Source: Siphonodentalium dalli (taxonomy: Eukaryota; Mollusca; Scaphopoda; Gadilida; Siphonodentaliidae). Taken from it: DNA of 64,000 nucleotides. This document shows positions 34,556-46,521 of this stretch, one piece after another. The notes beneath the pieces were generated by a model. The model worked only from the letters and a program-made list of their open reading frames with translations. It searched no databases and had not been told where the DNA came from. The stretch is taken from contig CP136064.1 in NCBI GenBank assembly GCA_032622095.1, positions 47,739,073 through 47,803,072 on the forward strand, given 5' to 3'. The position numbers and the translations under genes are program-made. The first letter of the stretch is position 1. Each line of letters opens with the position of its first letter.

Positions 34556-37500
34556 TGGGCACTATAGATCTAACAAATAACATTGAAACGAGATTCAACC
34601 GAATTTGAAACTAAAGCCACAAACAACTGAAACTCTAGCTGATGTATGGTGTTTCGTGACAAATGTAAAGGATTCATCATAAAATGAATGACACACAGAA
34701 GCGACTGAAAATGTACTTCACAACTGGCACTGCAAACAGCAGAGTAGAACAAATAAAAACAAGCGACATCAGTACTCAGTGGATTTCAAGTGACATTGGC
34801 CGTTCGCATGATGATTAAAACAACCGTATCCCCTCATTCAAGCAGGTTGTGATGTCTTATTTAGCATCGCAACACCGATGAATAAGGGAGCACTAGTTGA
34901 CATACAATTCAAGTGACCATAAATGAGACCAAGTACTGAACTCAAGACAAAACCACGGCATAACTGAATCAGTAAAGATGAAATAGAACAACACACACAG
35001 ATAACACCAAATTACCCGATAAGATCTGTAAGAATGCAAATAAGGTCAGCCTTACATAATAATATATGTCTCAATATGTGGGTTGCAGCATGTCGTTTAT
35101 CATTAAAAACAGTCCAACAAAATCCCATTTCGACTCTCCGGAACATTTATACATAATATGTAGTCCAGTAAGGCAATAGTTTTCAGAGTGGACAAACCCT
35201 TCGTTGTTCACCAAAAGAGAAACAAAAGCAAAAGGAAAATAAACAAAACAAAACAAAAAGAAGAAAGGAAAAGATGATAAACCTCAAATGACGTTCGTCA
35301 AGATATTAGTGTGAATTGTCTGTGCTAGAAATAGAAGAATTTACCATGAAAGTATTTGGCAATCAGATTCTCAAAGGCTGAAATGATATTGCTGCAGGTT
35401 TGTTGAGATCTCCACGTTGGGATCCTCATTCTAACACGGTTGGAACATTAGATAATTCCCGGAAGCCCCGTGCTCTTAATTTCTCGCTGATATAAACGTC
35501 GTTTGTTTAAAGTCTATAGCTTGACAGAGGTTAAACTATTCTGAACGCGGGAGATCGGGGTGCTTTTCACTAAACGAGGTATAATCTAGATATTCCGGAA
35601 GAGATAGTATGTGTTATATAAGTTTAATGTTTACACATAAGATAAGGGATCGTCAGTTCTGTCATTAATGTAGACATTCCTCTCATAGCGCGAGAATGTT
35701 GTACTATTGCTGTTAGCTAATCGGTGCATCAAAAACCAAAGTCTGCTTCATTAGCTGCATAGACACGATTCCTGTTGGGAAACGTAATGCTCCACTGGGA
35801 GGCGTTTTTGAGCACGCAGCCAAATTGCACTAATTTCTCAACCTGCCAAGACGTTTTACCACCGTTATAATCACAGGCGCGTTGACATAATAGAAAGTTG
35901 CATTGCACTGCACCCGGTATGCTTAGTATCTGGTAATGTTAGAAAAGCTAAATTTATTTCGGCAAGTTAGCTGAAAATTACTAGCAAAAGCAAAAACGCA
36001 AAATACTGAATCAACGGAAAACGTAAATCGACATTAAAACGCAGCATAGCCTCCAAGGTGCGACACAACTAAGAGCCTAATATGCAAGAATAGTCCACGA
36101 TCATGAAACAAACGGCCACTCAAGAAGACTTAATATGGAGCGCACAACTAGCAGAGGACAACACGTCCTTGCCAAGGAACAAAAACTGATGGGTGTAAGG
36201 ATCCATCGAAGTAACCAACTCGAAATCCACACAAGAAATCCACCAGAGCAGCATGCAGCGGGTACATCATGATAGCAAAGCAGATTGCCGCCAACTGATG
36301 TGGAGACGGGCTGAACACCCCACTTATAACGACCCATCTGGAGTCCTCTTCTTAACGGCAGGAAACGATTTGATTGACGAGAACGCCCATCAGAAGAATT
36401 CTCGTAAAACAACCGGAGATCTTATGACGAACGACTAAGAGCTTGAGCCGGACGCATCTTAACCGCCACAAGAGGTTTAAGATTACACTGACTCCGTGCG
36501 CAAATAGTGACTCAGGGGTCCCATGACTCTTAATTATTATTCCAAATGTATTCAAAATATGAAAATTCAACTTGAACGGTTTTTAACATACCGCGATTGA
36601 TGGCGGCTGCTTTTCATTCAACAGACGTTAGTGTTATCTGAAACCCGTAGCTTCTGTGATGATCTGTCGCATATCGTGCGTTAGACGTCATGCCGCGACA
36701 TGTGGAATTAATTCCACAGAACCAGACCGCAATTTCCTCGAAGCATGTGCAGAGAAATACATTTGTGTACCAGTCTGAAGGGGAATCGCGCCAAATCACG
36801 AAGAAAACAACCTGTTATAGGCCAAAACGAGCTTTGGTATTGAGTGCATACCCACTACATCATAATAGAAATCTTGATCCAAGAACGGTAAAGTGGAATG
36901 GGATTGTACATCAAACAAATGCGTCATATCTTGCAGCAAAAGTTGCATGTTAGAATCTATATTCCCACGGTGTGACTGCTGAGAAAGGTCTCTCAACATA
37001 TGTTTCATTTAAACGATATGCGGTTGTAGTTTACCTTTTGCTGTAAAAACTACCATAACTCTGGTTGATATTTTAATGATATTTACCCTGCTACCGGAGC
37101 TGTCAATCTGAATGACTTATGGTGTTATGCTTTAGCGGGAAATGATCTTGGTGGTTGTTCCATCAATCCCAAGAAACGTGATGTACCACAGTCATTAAAA
37201 GTATTCATGAGATTTGCGAGGTGAACTCATATTTTTACAAATCTTGGCTCTAACTTCAATGTAAAAGATTGAAAACAATCAACTTGTGACAGAAGAGAAG
37301 TGACAGTTTTTGGTGTTTGCAGATGTGTAATCTAGAAAAGCGAAAATTCCGAGAATATCATACAGCACAAGAATTGACGACGGTGCAAGCTCGATGTACA
37401 TGTATAATAATTGATGGAGGCACTGGCTCGATATGATGTACTCATTGCTGGACAAATGGTCAATTCTTATTGAAATTTTTAAAACAGAACATTTAAAAAC

Positions 37501-37796
37501 TTTCCCACCAGAGTTTATATTAACCAAATATAAGTCACTAATGTGCATGCCAGGTAACGACATCAGCTTTCAGTGTTTTTGTGTGATGTTCAAATAAATC
37601 TATATAATTTAGGTTCAGGGGTATTTTTCTGTTCACAAACGTGATCAGTTATGTTGTTTTACTCCTACAGTATTGTCCAACTGACTATAAATACAAATCA
37701 GCAGAGTGCCATCAAATCTTTCGAATTTCTAGTTGTAAGAAGCCGATACTTTGTTATAGCGTAGAAAAAATTGGTAATCTGTGCATTACCATACGG
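34556..37796. other. 3.2 kb of unique sequence without recognisable features
   Basis: The longest element-free stretch. Several open frames of 60-103 codons lie on both strands (for example 36,101-36,412 minus), none with a recognisable motif or consistent splice sites. Intronic or intergenic sequence is most likely. CTTCTGTGATGATCTGTCGCA at 36,650 recurs with one change at 57,550, so a dispersed repeat may be hidden here. Confidence 0.5.
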
Positions 37797-38061
37797 TTAA
37801 CCCTTTCATTAGTAAATGTATTCTCCCATTCAGTTATAAAATTATACATTGGCGTGGTCTATTTATTCATCTGCAGGTGTGTTCAGGAAATATAGACAGC
37901 CAGCATTTAATAATATTGCAGAAGTATTTTGTCCATTGGTGGGAATGTAATGTTCAGATAATAAGTTGAACAAACGGCCTAAGTTTGTTGAATTTATTAT
38001 CTGAACAGTTCCCATTAAAGGGAAATATTCGTCAATGCGTATTTAGCAAATAAATGGTTAA
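37797..38061 (+). mobile_element. Family B MITE, copy 3
   Basis: TTAACCCTTTCATTAGTAAA at the left and AAATAAATGGTTAA at the right, both with TTAA. It has CATTCAGTTATAAAA, CATTGGCGTGGTCTATT, a strong central hairpin TTCAGATAATAA/TTATTATCTGAA and TTCCCATTAAAGGGAA. The central hairpin loop is TTGAACAAACGGCCTAAG. 265 bp. Confidence 0.88.
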
Positions 38062-38539
38062 TGTGCCACGTTACTGTACTCTCGTTTAAGTGGCGGAAAC
38101 CTGCTTCGGGCAGATTATACAAAGTACTTATCGGATTGAAAGTCATCGCTGAGATTCTCTCGTATGTACAGAACAGACAATCCGGTTATAATATAAACGT
38201 TAAAGTAGTGTCAGACTGTGTCAACGAAGATGCCAAGATGGCGACATCGTTCAACAATGAGTTACGAGTGGCGCTTCCTGTTTATTAGTTCATCTGATCG
38301 GCAAGTGTAAGAACTCGAGAAGATGTGATGCATCGAGCTTACATCCATGTGTACATGGTGAAACGGTCAGGGGTGCGACTGTATGATTTCGTATAGGCAC
38401 CACGTGGCTTCTCGTTGAGAACAAAATAAGCGCATATCAGAAATATTCCAAAGCGGAAACCCAATAAAATAAAAAAAATAATCTAAGTAAAAAAGAGCCC
38501 ATATTAGTCTGGTGAGAATCATTGGACAAATTCCCGATT
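38062..38539. other. Unique sequence, nothing recognised
   Basis: No gene seen. Confidence 0.4.
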
Positions 38540-38758
38540 TAAGCACACCTTCTATTTTGAGCCAAGTTGGTGGGCAACCAAACCTAACTGAAGTTATCAT
38601 GTGGAAACCAAGAAAATCCAAAGTTTAAAGTCGAAAAAGGTTCGTAACTCTGGAACAAATGGACGGACGGAAACTAAAATCAAACATCAGCTGTACTTTG
38701 TGGTGACAAACATGCATGCCAAATTTCATTGCCTGCAATCAACTTTAAAGGGAGACTG
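38540..38758. repeat. Dispersed repeat fragment, left of the 38,759 element
   Basis: Phrases such as GTAACTCTGGAACAAATGG, GACGGAAACTAAAATCAAAC, TTTGTGGTGACAAACATGCAT and GCCAAATTTCATTGCCTGC resemble, in order, text at 39,545-39,650 (ATAACGCTGGTAAAAATAGG, CCGAAATCTAAAATCGAACT, CCAAATTTGATGC). An old dispersed repeat is likely. Confidence 0.5.
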
Positions 38759-39315
38759 TACACTAAATCCGGCCATTTATGAGACCATCTCCTTTTATAT
38801 ACTCAACATACTATATGCAACAAATGAATGAATTTGAGCCATCGATAATACACTCGTGTGCTATAAGAAAGATGCAAACAACATGGTAATTATGATGAAA
38901 ATGATTTTATGACTAATTTTCATTATAATTACCATGTTGTTTGCAGATCTTTCATAAAGCACTCGAGTGTATTTTGCACTGATCCATGTATATGAAAGAT
39001 GCAAACAACATGGTAATTATGATGAAAATGATTTTATGACTAATTTTCATTATAATTACCATGTTGTTTGCAGATCTTTCATAAAGCACTCGAGTGTATT
39101 TTGCACTGATCCATGGCCCAAGTTCATTATAATGAATATGATTTTATGGCTCCAGTCATAAATTCATTTTCATTATAATTACCATGTTGTTTGAATCTTG
39201 TATAGAGCACACGAGTGTATTTTGCACTTATCCATGACTCAAATTCATTCATTTGTTCCACTTATTCTGTTGAGTATAAAAGGAAATGGTCCCATAAATG
39301 GCCGGATTTAGTGTA
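38759..39315. mobile_element. 557 bp TIR element with tandem internal palindromes
   Basis: TACACTAAATCCGGCCATTT at the left and its exact complement at the right. The inverted repeat extends through GA.GGTCTC-like and CTTTTATA blocks and CAAATGAATGAATTTGAG, over 100 bp in all. The centre holds two copies of a 127 bp unit (38,867 and 38,994), each itself a palindrome built on AAACAACATGGTAATTATGA, plus a third partial copy. TA at the tips would fit a Tc1/mariner-like target. No transposase. Confidence 0.9.
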
Positions 39316-39690
39316 CAACCCCTCTTTGCTAAAGTTAATACCCGGAAACCAAAATAACCCGTTATTTCTAAGTTGAAAAATGTCTCTAACTCGGTTTTAT
39401 ATAGTCCAACGGAACCCAAAATCGTACTTGACCCGTATGTTATGGTTGTAAATCTGCATACCAAATTCATAACTATCATTTATCACTAACTATAATATAA
39501 AGTTATCATCCGGACACGAAAAATAAGCCTACATTTTTCAATAAAGGGCCATAACGCTGGTAAAAATAGGCAACCGAAATCTAAAATCGAACTTGACCTT
39601 TATTCTGTAGTAGTGAACCTGCATCCCAAATTTGATGCTGAAACGGACATGGCTCAAATTTATGTTTATAGACGGACAAAATTTATCGAT
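39316..39690 (+). repeat. Dispersed repeat, tandem-like phrases
   Basis: Two related segments (about 39,340-39,475 and 39,520-39,640) each run: CGGAAACCAAAAT or equivalent, a TAAC.C.GGT phrase, then AAAATCGTACTTGACC or AAAATCGAACTTGACC, then CTGCATACCAAATT or CTGCATCCCAAATT. Together with 38,540-38,758 this looks like one old repeat array interrupted by the 557 bp element. Confidence 0.5.
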
Positions 39691-40382
39691 AGATACCTAT
39701 AGAATATCGATCTACAGGCTTTCTATATACCTGTCAAAGTCATAGAAACGATCCAGGTTTTTTCAATCTCACATAAGTTTTAAAAACACTCTTTATTTTT
39801 ACCATTTCGAAAATAGATTAACAAGTAACGTTATTTTTTTCCCCATGAAAATGAAGCCGATTTTTCTAATTTTATCATGCAGTGATTTGAGTAATTCTTT
39901 CTGTTGCATATAAAGCTGTATGAAAGTACTGAACGGTCGATTCTGATCCTCACAACCGGACCTGGATATTACAAAGTAAGCATCTATTTTTAGGTTTGAA
40001 CCGTTATAATGTCAACGAAGATGCCAAGATTATGATGTTTACGATGGAAGTTTCCAGCTAATTTGTCTAATCCGCCTACAGGAGACTATATATGTTATCT
40101 ATCGAATCTTCATCCGTGTGCACGTGGCTCCACACCGCGGAGACAGTGTACTTTGGCCAACATGTTCAAAAGTTGGAGATTTCAGACAAAAAATAGGTTG
40201 AAATTTTTCTTATAAATTAGTGTGAAATTTGTTGTTTTTAGACAAAAAGTTTAATAATATTTAACACCTGGGCCATATCCAACCATGAGGGTGTCAAGTT
40301 GGAAACCATGGACTTGGGATGTTGTGACCCTTGTAGCCAAACCTGATCGATGGAGTGCCTGTAAATAAGCTTCTTCTGTTTG
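39691..40382. other. Unique sequence with one degenerate motif
   Basis: AACACTCTTTAT at 39,785 is the complement of the ATAAAGAGCGTT motif with one change, followed by TTTTACCAT as in other copies. The expected partner 42 bp away (39,827) is only partly conserved. No gene seen. Confidence 0.4.
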
Positions 40383-40850
40383 ATATATGTGACCGGCCAT
40401 ATCAAATCCAGTCGTAAGTCGGGATTGTTTTACCCTGTGCCAATGCATTCTCTTATATATGCGAGTCGACCATAGGTCGCCTCGCATATATAAGAGAATG
40501 CATTGGCCTAACAATTTTTTACAATTTTAATAATTTGTTCTTGTATTCTTTAACAATTTTATAATTTCACCCATACAGAGCCCCAGACAAACATCAGCAG
40601 ACGACACTCTTTTATATGCTTCTATATATGTGTGGGGCTCCCTGCAGGGTAATGGATGTTTTTTATTTTATGTCCTAAAAATTGTAAGAAACATTTATTT
40701 AAAAAAAATGATAAAAAATTGTTAGGCCAATACATTCTCTTATATATGCGAGGCGACCTATGGTCGACTCGCATATATAAGAGAATGCATTGGCACAGGG
40801 TAAACAAATCCCGACTTACGACTGGATTTGATATGGCGGGTCACATATAT
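40383..40850. mobile_element. Family C hairpin MITE, copy 1
   Basis: Terminal inverted repeats of about 55 bp: GTGACC.GCCATATCAAATC, CAGTCGTAAGTCGGGATT, TTTACCCTGTGCC. Inside, two mirrored 69 bp hairpins lie at 40,439-40,507 and 40,726-40,794 and bracket a unique core (CCCATACAGAGCCCC, CAGCAGACGACACTC, GGGGCTCCCTGCAGGGTAATGG). 468 bp, no coding capacity. Confidence 0.92.
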
Positions 40851-41044
40851 ACATGTGTGATATAGCTCATAAATATCGTAGAGCTTCACAATATTGTGCA
40901 GATGACAAAATGCAAGGGACATGAGGGAGAGAGATCGGGTTATTTTCCTATAGGCAAACACACACTGGATACGTAAATCTTATGTGAACGCTCACATATT
41001 TGTAAAATAGCTAAACCATCAAACCAATAATGCCACATTCAATA

Positions 41045-41527
41045 CACATGGTGGGGAATCACATGGTTTCGAGTTGATGAGTATCACGCATTCAAAATGG
41101 CCGAGGTGATAAAAAAACGCGACCAGAAACTAGGAAAAAGGTAATAAACTAAGATATGACATATATTTTGTCAGCTTCGAGCAGATGCTATACTAATTTT
41201 CAAACAAGTTGATACCTCATTCGTGTCCAAATTCACATTTGTTTGCTCTAACATTCTGACCAAATTTGTCAGTCGAAGGATTCTCCAAGATGTATGGACT
41301 GGTGTATTCCACGCACCTCCGACTGGCAACTTTGGTCAGAATGTTATAGAAAATTAGGTATCAACTTGTTTCAAAAATAAACTAGCATATGCTCTTAACA
41401 GTCAAAATGCTATGTTTTGTGTCAGTTCCTCATTTATTATGTTATTTGTGCGTTTGCACCAGCCTCGGCCATTTTGAATGCGTGGTATACTCACCAACCT
41501 CGAAACCACGTGATTTCCCACCGTAAT
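41045..41527. mobile_element. 480 bp foldback beside the metalloproteinase exon
   Basis: Left text GGTGGGGAATCACATGG, TTTCGAG.TGATGAGTAT, CACGCATTCAAAATGGCCGAG and the inner AACAAGTTGATACCT and AACATTCTGACCAAA.TTG blocks are complemented in reverse order up to 41,522. The arms are about 200 bp with gaps and the centre lies near 41,285. It lies in the intron just downstream (gene sense) of the exon at 41,649-41,926, 122 bp from its donor. Confidence 0.85.
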
Positions 41528-41648
41528 ATAGGCTACACTGGCAGTTATGTCCCACCCCACATACACTTTAAATATTTCCACGCTTTTCAGACCGAGAACT
41601 CGCGTACAGCTACTAAGGCCCTTAAATTCAAGAAGAAAGGACACTCAC

Positions 41649-41926
41649 TTGAAAGTCAGGTTGGTCCTTGGCCATTTGCTGGGCCCTAGCTTATATCTCT
41701 TCCTCCGCCTGCGTTTATTGTTCCCTGTATAGGCGAAGTCGCTAACACCACATCTGGGTTTCTTCATGAGTTCCACGGTTCGCCGATCGAGGTCACCCGT
41801 CTGTGGTAGACCCCCCATTCTCTGTAAGCGCCGCAGGGCATTTTTGAAATCATTATCTGTCATGTGTAGTAAACTTGCTGTTTCTCTGTTTGGTCCGCTT
41901 AAATAACCGAATTTCTGTAGATAACC
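41649..41926 (-). CDS. Matrix metalloproteinase propeptide exon (furin-activated type)
   Basis: One internal exon of a matrix metalloproteinase (MMP), a zinc endopeptidase that cuts extracellular matrix. It starts after a TTTTCAG acceptor, in phase 0, with GYLQKFGYL, the usual start of the MMP propeptide's peptidoglycan-binding-like helix. The Gly-Leu-Pro-x-Thr-Gly-x-Leu-Asp motif follows. The cysteine switch PRCGVSD lies at residues 57-63; Cys59 would hold the active-site zinc in the zymogen. The family usually has Pro where this has Ser62. A KRRRRKR run at 71-77 is a furin site, as in secreted MMP11/28 types and membrane-type MMPs, so activation in the secretory pathway is expected. The exon ends after LTF plus two bases of the next codon, before GTGAGT, a boundary place shared with vertebrate MMP genes. 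I found no signal-peptide exon upstream and no HExxHxxGxxH catalytic exon downstream. They may lie outside the window or be missed, or this may be a gene fragment. Confidence 0.88.
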
Positions 41927-43316
41927 CTGAAAAGATAAACGAAATGATTGTTGAAATATGCATGGTATTTACCTCAGTATATATACTCATACATACAAAT
42001 GACTATATGTTGACCAACATGAGACTATGATCATTGAAGCGTGAACAAGAACGGGATTGACCACAGTGGGATGATGCAACATGATCGAGACCCCGTTTGT
42101 TCAAGTGAACTGCAATATTCGCAAGTTGGAGAGACCAAGCCTCCGTTCATAGACAGGGAAATTTTCCTGAACTTTTTTTTCAGGCAAATTGTCGCAAATG
42201 CCCCGGCTATGGTGTGCTAGAATATGAACGAACCCGGTTTATAAAACGTCTTTGAACCACGATATTTACCTCATGATCATTAAACTCTGTGTAATTCCGC
42301 ATGAGATAGTGCAAGTAAATTGACTGATATTTGCCAACAAGTGGCCTTCAGATTACTGAAGAAATGGTGCAGGCAAATGTCCCAGGGTGTGACTCATCGA
42401 ATGTATATCGTCTTCCGAGTTGATTACATTTACGACTCGAACCACCAACCGCGAGTTTGAGCTATGAGAATATAACAGACACACATAGAAGGCAAACATT
42501 TGGTAATATTACCTCGAGATGTAGACAGAAAGAATGTCTTAATGCCCATTAAAGAGTCGTCGTGAACCCGCGAAGTTGAAAACATTGTTTCCTCGAGACG
42601 AGAGAGCGAACGTGATAGTCCAGAGAAGGGTGGCGACTCTAACAGAATAGTGGAGACAAGATGTCCGGAACTGTTCGCCCACCAGTCCCTATACACAGCC
42701 AACAGACATCGATATTTTATCATTTGCACACCAAATCCACGATGATAAATGGCGATTATGTGTAACAAATTCTCGTCCAATTCCAACGCTGAATATATTA
42801 GCATCATGATAGTTTATGATCATCGTCACAACATTGCAATTAAATCGGCTGAATTCGAAACGATATCCCGGAGGGACATATCTGGCGCTGTAACAAGATA
42901 GGCCCCTAATGTCATTTGAATATTTGATTTTTGCACGCTGGTCTAACATATTGTGAATCAACAGCGCGGAATTCGACTTATTATGAGGATCTCTGAAGGG
43001 TTTTGTTCCATAATTAATGACAATTAACGAGATTGTTCTCAAGTCTTTCCCAAGGGAGACCCCAAGCAATTATCTTCTGACAGTTCTGGACACCGATATA
43101 ATCTGACTTCTACGCCAATAGATTTGATATGTGCCTAAATGTCGCTACCATGGCGAGGATAGCGTCGGAGTTGGAACATGCACTGCCTTCGTTGGAAACA
43201 GACTGTATATCGTTAGCCACCTTTCGCATATTGAACTATATCTACGAAAAAATTACGAACTAGAATTATGTAACTTGACTAGAATTTGTGTTCTTTCTAT
43301 TTGTTGCTGTTTTTCA
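41927..43316. other. Probable MMP intron or upstream flank
   Basis: Minus-strand open frames at 42,430-42,807 and 42,689-43,069 lie upstream of the propeptide exon, but I see no signal peptide or MMP motif in them. No repeat recognised. Confidence 0.4.
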
Positions 43317-43338
43317 ATATCAATCAATCAATCAATCC
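43317..43338 (+). repeat. (ATCA)n microsatellite
   Basis: Five perfect ATCA-type units. The following ATCAAGTTTATTTGTACG could be the end of a retroposon, but this is not firm. Confidence 0.8.
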
Positions 43339-45434
43339 ATCACTAAATCAAGTTTATTTGTACGTTACACCATGTGTGGTCAAATGTACATTAACATATA
43401 ATAACAAGACAAGAAAATAAGTAGCAACATATACATATATGGATGTACATAAATGGTAATGTAATTATGATAATTGGTATTACGTTATCGGCCAGCATCA
43501 AGCCAGGATGGTGTCAATTCGATTTGTTCGTTTTTTGTTGTACTCGATTAACCAGTTCGTCACTTGGTTGCCAAACACCTGTGCTTGTCAATATTTTATT
43601 GAATAGCCCCTCGTTGTGGGTGTTTAGGAGATCGGGTGTTATGTTCTCGTGAAATATCAGTAGTTACGATAACGGTTTCGAGTAGCTAAGATTGGGCACG
43701 CGAGCTATGTATGTAATCATCGAGCCAAACACTAACTATGACCTAATTACAACACGACTAAGTACAAAATAATCTCGGCAAATATAACCATATCACCTTA
43801 CTGTGAGTGGCAATAAGTTTGAACGGCACTATTTTCTCACAAACGGACTGGTCGTAAATTCTGCAAAAAGAATTTTGGACCGTCCGAAAAAATTACGACT
43901 ATGTACTATATATTGTTATCATCGGTTTCTTTGTCGACAGCCAGTTTTGACGTATGTGGGGATATGTTGGTATATATACATTACTCATGTTTACGTAACG
44001 GAAATATACACTGCCTTTCGTAATAATATATACTAACTTTTGCTATTTATGTTTGAAAATTCAAATTTCTTTTGTGTAATTGGCCATCAAATTAATTTTT
44101 TTTTAAATGAGTTATCATTTTTGTGAGAGAAACCCATTCCCATATCCCATGTCTCCACGACCCTGTGTAGCGGATACCCCATCGACACTGGCTCTCATCT
44201 GCCACACACGATCGTTTATCCGCTACCCATGCGTCCCGGTGTTTCTAAGCAGCAGAAACATGTAGATTCTCATCCCAAACAACCTGATATCTATCGTACT
44301 TAATATCATCTCTTGCGACTAACCGCTGCTTGAGGAGCTACTGTGCACATAAAAACAGTTTAAAATATCAAAACATCACTTCTTGGGTTGTAACTCTATC
44401 CGGGTGGGAAAGACTCTGCATATAATTGGCACGAACATTGACAAACTCCTCGCGGCACCCAGTGGCGCAAAAATAATTACATGAATGGAATACACGCACG
44501 AAGAAATGTTCGCTGGATGGAATACTTGGCTTCATAAATCACCATGGAATAATTTTAACCAGTATCTGCAGACCCACCACCAGAGGTTTCATTTACTTTT
44601 TGTTTTCTTCGAGGAGAGCGCCACTGGCTGTCAATCATATTTGCCCCAATTCCATGAAATACAATCCATATATATGACAGCACATTTCAGGGAAATATTT
44701 ATCCAGGGCTGTTTTGATACATGTTACATGTTTGGGCACCAAACCTCTAGAAGCCATGTCTCCAAATTGCCAACAATTAAAAACATCTTTAACATTGCTA
44801 TGCTGACATCGATACGTTGTTTTATTCCAGAGTATATAACGTATGTTTCCAGCCATATGTTGAAGGTTCAAATTAATCTTATACGTTTCAACCAATAAGT
44901 TGCATCTGGAAGGATTATTCAAGCATCCAGCTTTATGGCTTGCCAAACAGGTTATATATTGGGGTGATCTGCATTGAATTGAATAGTATATACCAATCTC
45001 ATAGAGGTCGTGGATCCGAGCCGACTAAACAAGTGTAATCAATTAAACAGAATGCGAACATTCAATTTTGAGCATTGTTCGAATTCTCTAGTTCTATATT
45101 TGGATGCGGACCGCGTGGTTATATCTACTTCTGGATACTTGCCTACTTTCGCCACGTGAATATGTGTGAAGAGAGTTTCAAGTTCACCTTCAGAAAACCA
45201 GATTCGTTGAATTCCTCAAAGATGACCCGCGAGAGTTGATACCATAAAAGGCTGTCTGTAAGTTGTATGTAACCGAAAATTATAAGACCGAACGAATCCA
45301 TTCGCGATATATATACATATAGGTTATGTCAGATGTCGGCGTTTCATACGCAAAATAGACAGAAGATAATATAATAATGAGCTTTTATGCTTTCCTTGTC
45401 CAAAAGCGATAAATATTAAACAATGCTCTCTAAT
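43339..45434. other. 2.1 kb unique sequence, no gene recognised
   Basis: The longest open frame (44,485-44,898 plus, 137 codons) overlaps another on the minus strand, and neither has a recognisable domain. Confidence 0.4.
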
Positions 45435-45650
45435 TACAGTAATGCCCGCAGTATATTACCCTTTAACCACAGCAGAAATATGGGAACCTTTTCAGGATTT
45501 AGTCGGGAATATGGCTTGTTGCCATTCATCGGAAAGCTCTCACCGAGAGCTTTCGGGTGAATGGCATTAAGCCATATTTCCGAATAAATCCTGAAAAATT
45601 TCCCATAATTCTGCTGTGGTTAGGGGTCGATTATTTAGGACATTACTGTA
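45435..45650. mobile_element. Family D palindromic MITE, copy 2
   Basis: TACAGTAATGCCC at the left and its variant complement GGACATTACTGTA at the right. The arms (ACCACAGCAGAA, TTCAGGATTTAGTCGG, ATGGCTTGTTGCCATTCATC, GGAAAGCTCTC) fold back almost to the centre at about 45,541. 216 bp. Confidence 0.92.
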
Positions 45651-45980
45651 ATATTCCTTCTATATTTATTCTCGCTGTATGGTTGCATGCAGTGCTAAAA
45701 CCGGATATCGAAACGATTTCTTATAAGAAGATGTTGGTTTTCAAATTTCAACTTATATCTTCTCAACAGTCATATTTATATGGAGACGCTATTCATATCG
45801 CGCTATTAAAAATATACGCAGCTCATAATTACACGCCACAGAAAGACATTCGCTATCTTTTTGGTTGGGTTATTTATATAGATGGAGAAAATGATGAATA
45901 CTATTTTTCACTTCTTATTTGAACAATAAACTGGTGTCAAAACTGGATTGAATGTGAGTAAATAGTATTATATAGACAAT

Positions 45981-46445
45981 ATATCTGACCCGCCATATAA
46001 AATCCAGTCGTAAGTCGGGATTTTTTTTACCCTGTGCCAATGCATTCTCTTATATATACGAGTCGACCATAGGTCGCCTCGCATATATAAGAGAATGCAT
46101 TGGCCTAACAATTTTTTTCAATTTTAATAATTTTTTCTTGTATTCTTTAACAATTTTAAAATTTTACCCATACAGAGCCCCATACAAACATGAGCAGACG
46201 ACACTCTTCTATATGCTTCTATATATGTGTGGGGCTCCCTGCAGGGTAATGGATGTTTTTTATTTTATGTCCTAAAAATTGTAAGAAACATTTATTTTAA
46301 AAAAATGATAAAAAATTGTTAGGCCAATGCATTCTCTTATATATGCGAGGCGACCTATGGTCGACTCGCATATATAAGAGAATGCATTGGCACAGGGTAA
46401 AAAAATCCCGACTTACGACTGGATTTGATATGGCGGGTCACATAT
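45981..46445. mobile_element. Family C hairpin MITE, copy 2
   Basis: Ends TGACCCGCCATAT.AAATCC and CGGGATTTTTTT, and complement. Hairpins lie at 46,036-46,104 (one base change, ATATACGAG) and 46,323-46,391. The core between them is in the same direction as the copy at 40,383. Confidence 0.93.
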
Positions 46446-46521
46446 TTGTTGAAACTAAATGAACAATAGTCACAAACATCGATTGTTTAGTCGCGATTCA
46501 ATCCATAAACAAACCTGTATA

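Noticed and set aside
42430-43069. Two 125-126 codon minus-strand frames upstream of the MMP exon, considered as its first exon
   Set aside because: No signal peptide or propeptide motif, and the GTAATA donor candidate near 42,510 is not in a fitting phase that I can support.
44485-44898. 137-codon plus-strand frame
   Set aside because: Overlaps a 103-codon frame on the other strand; no motif.
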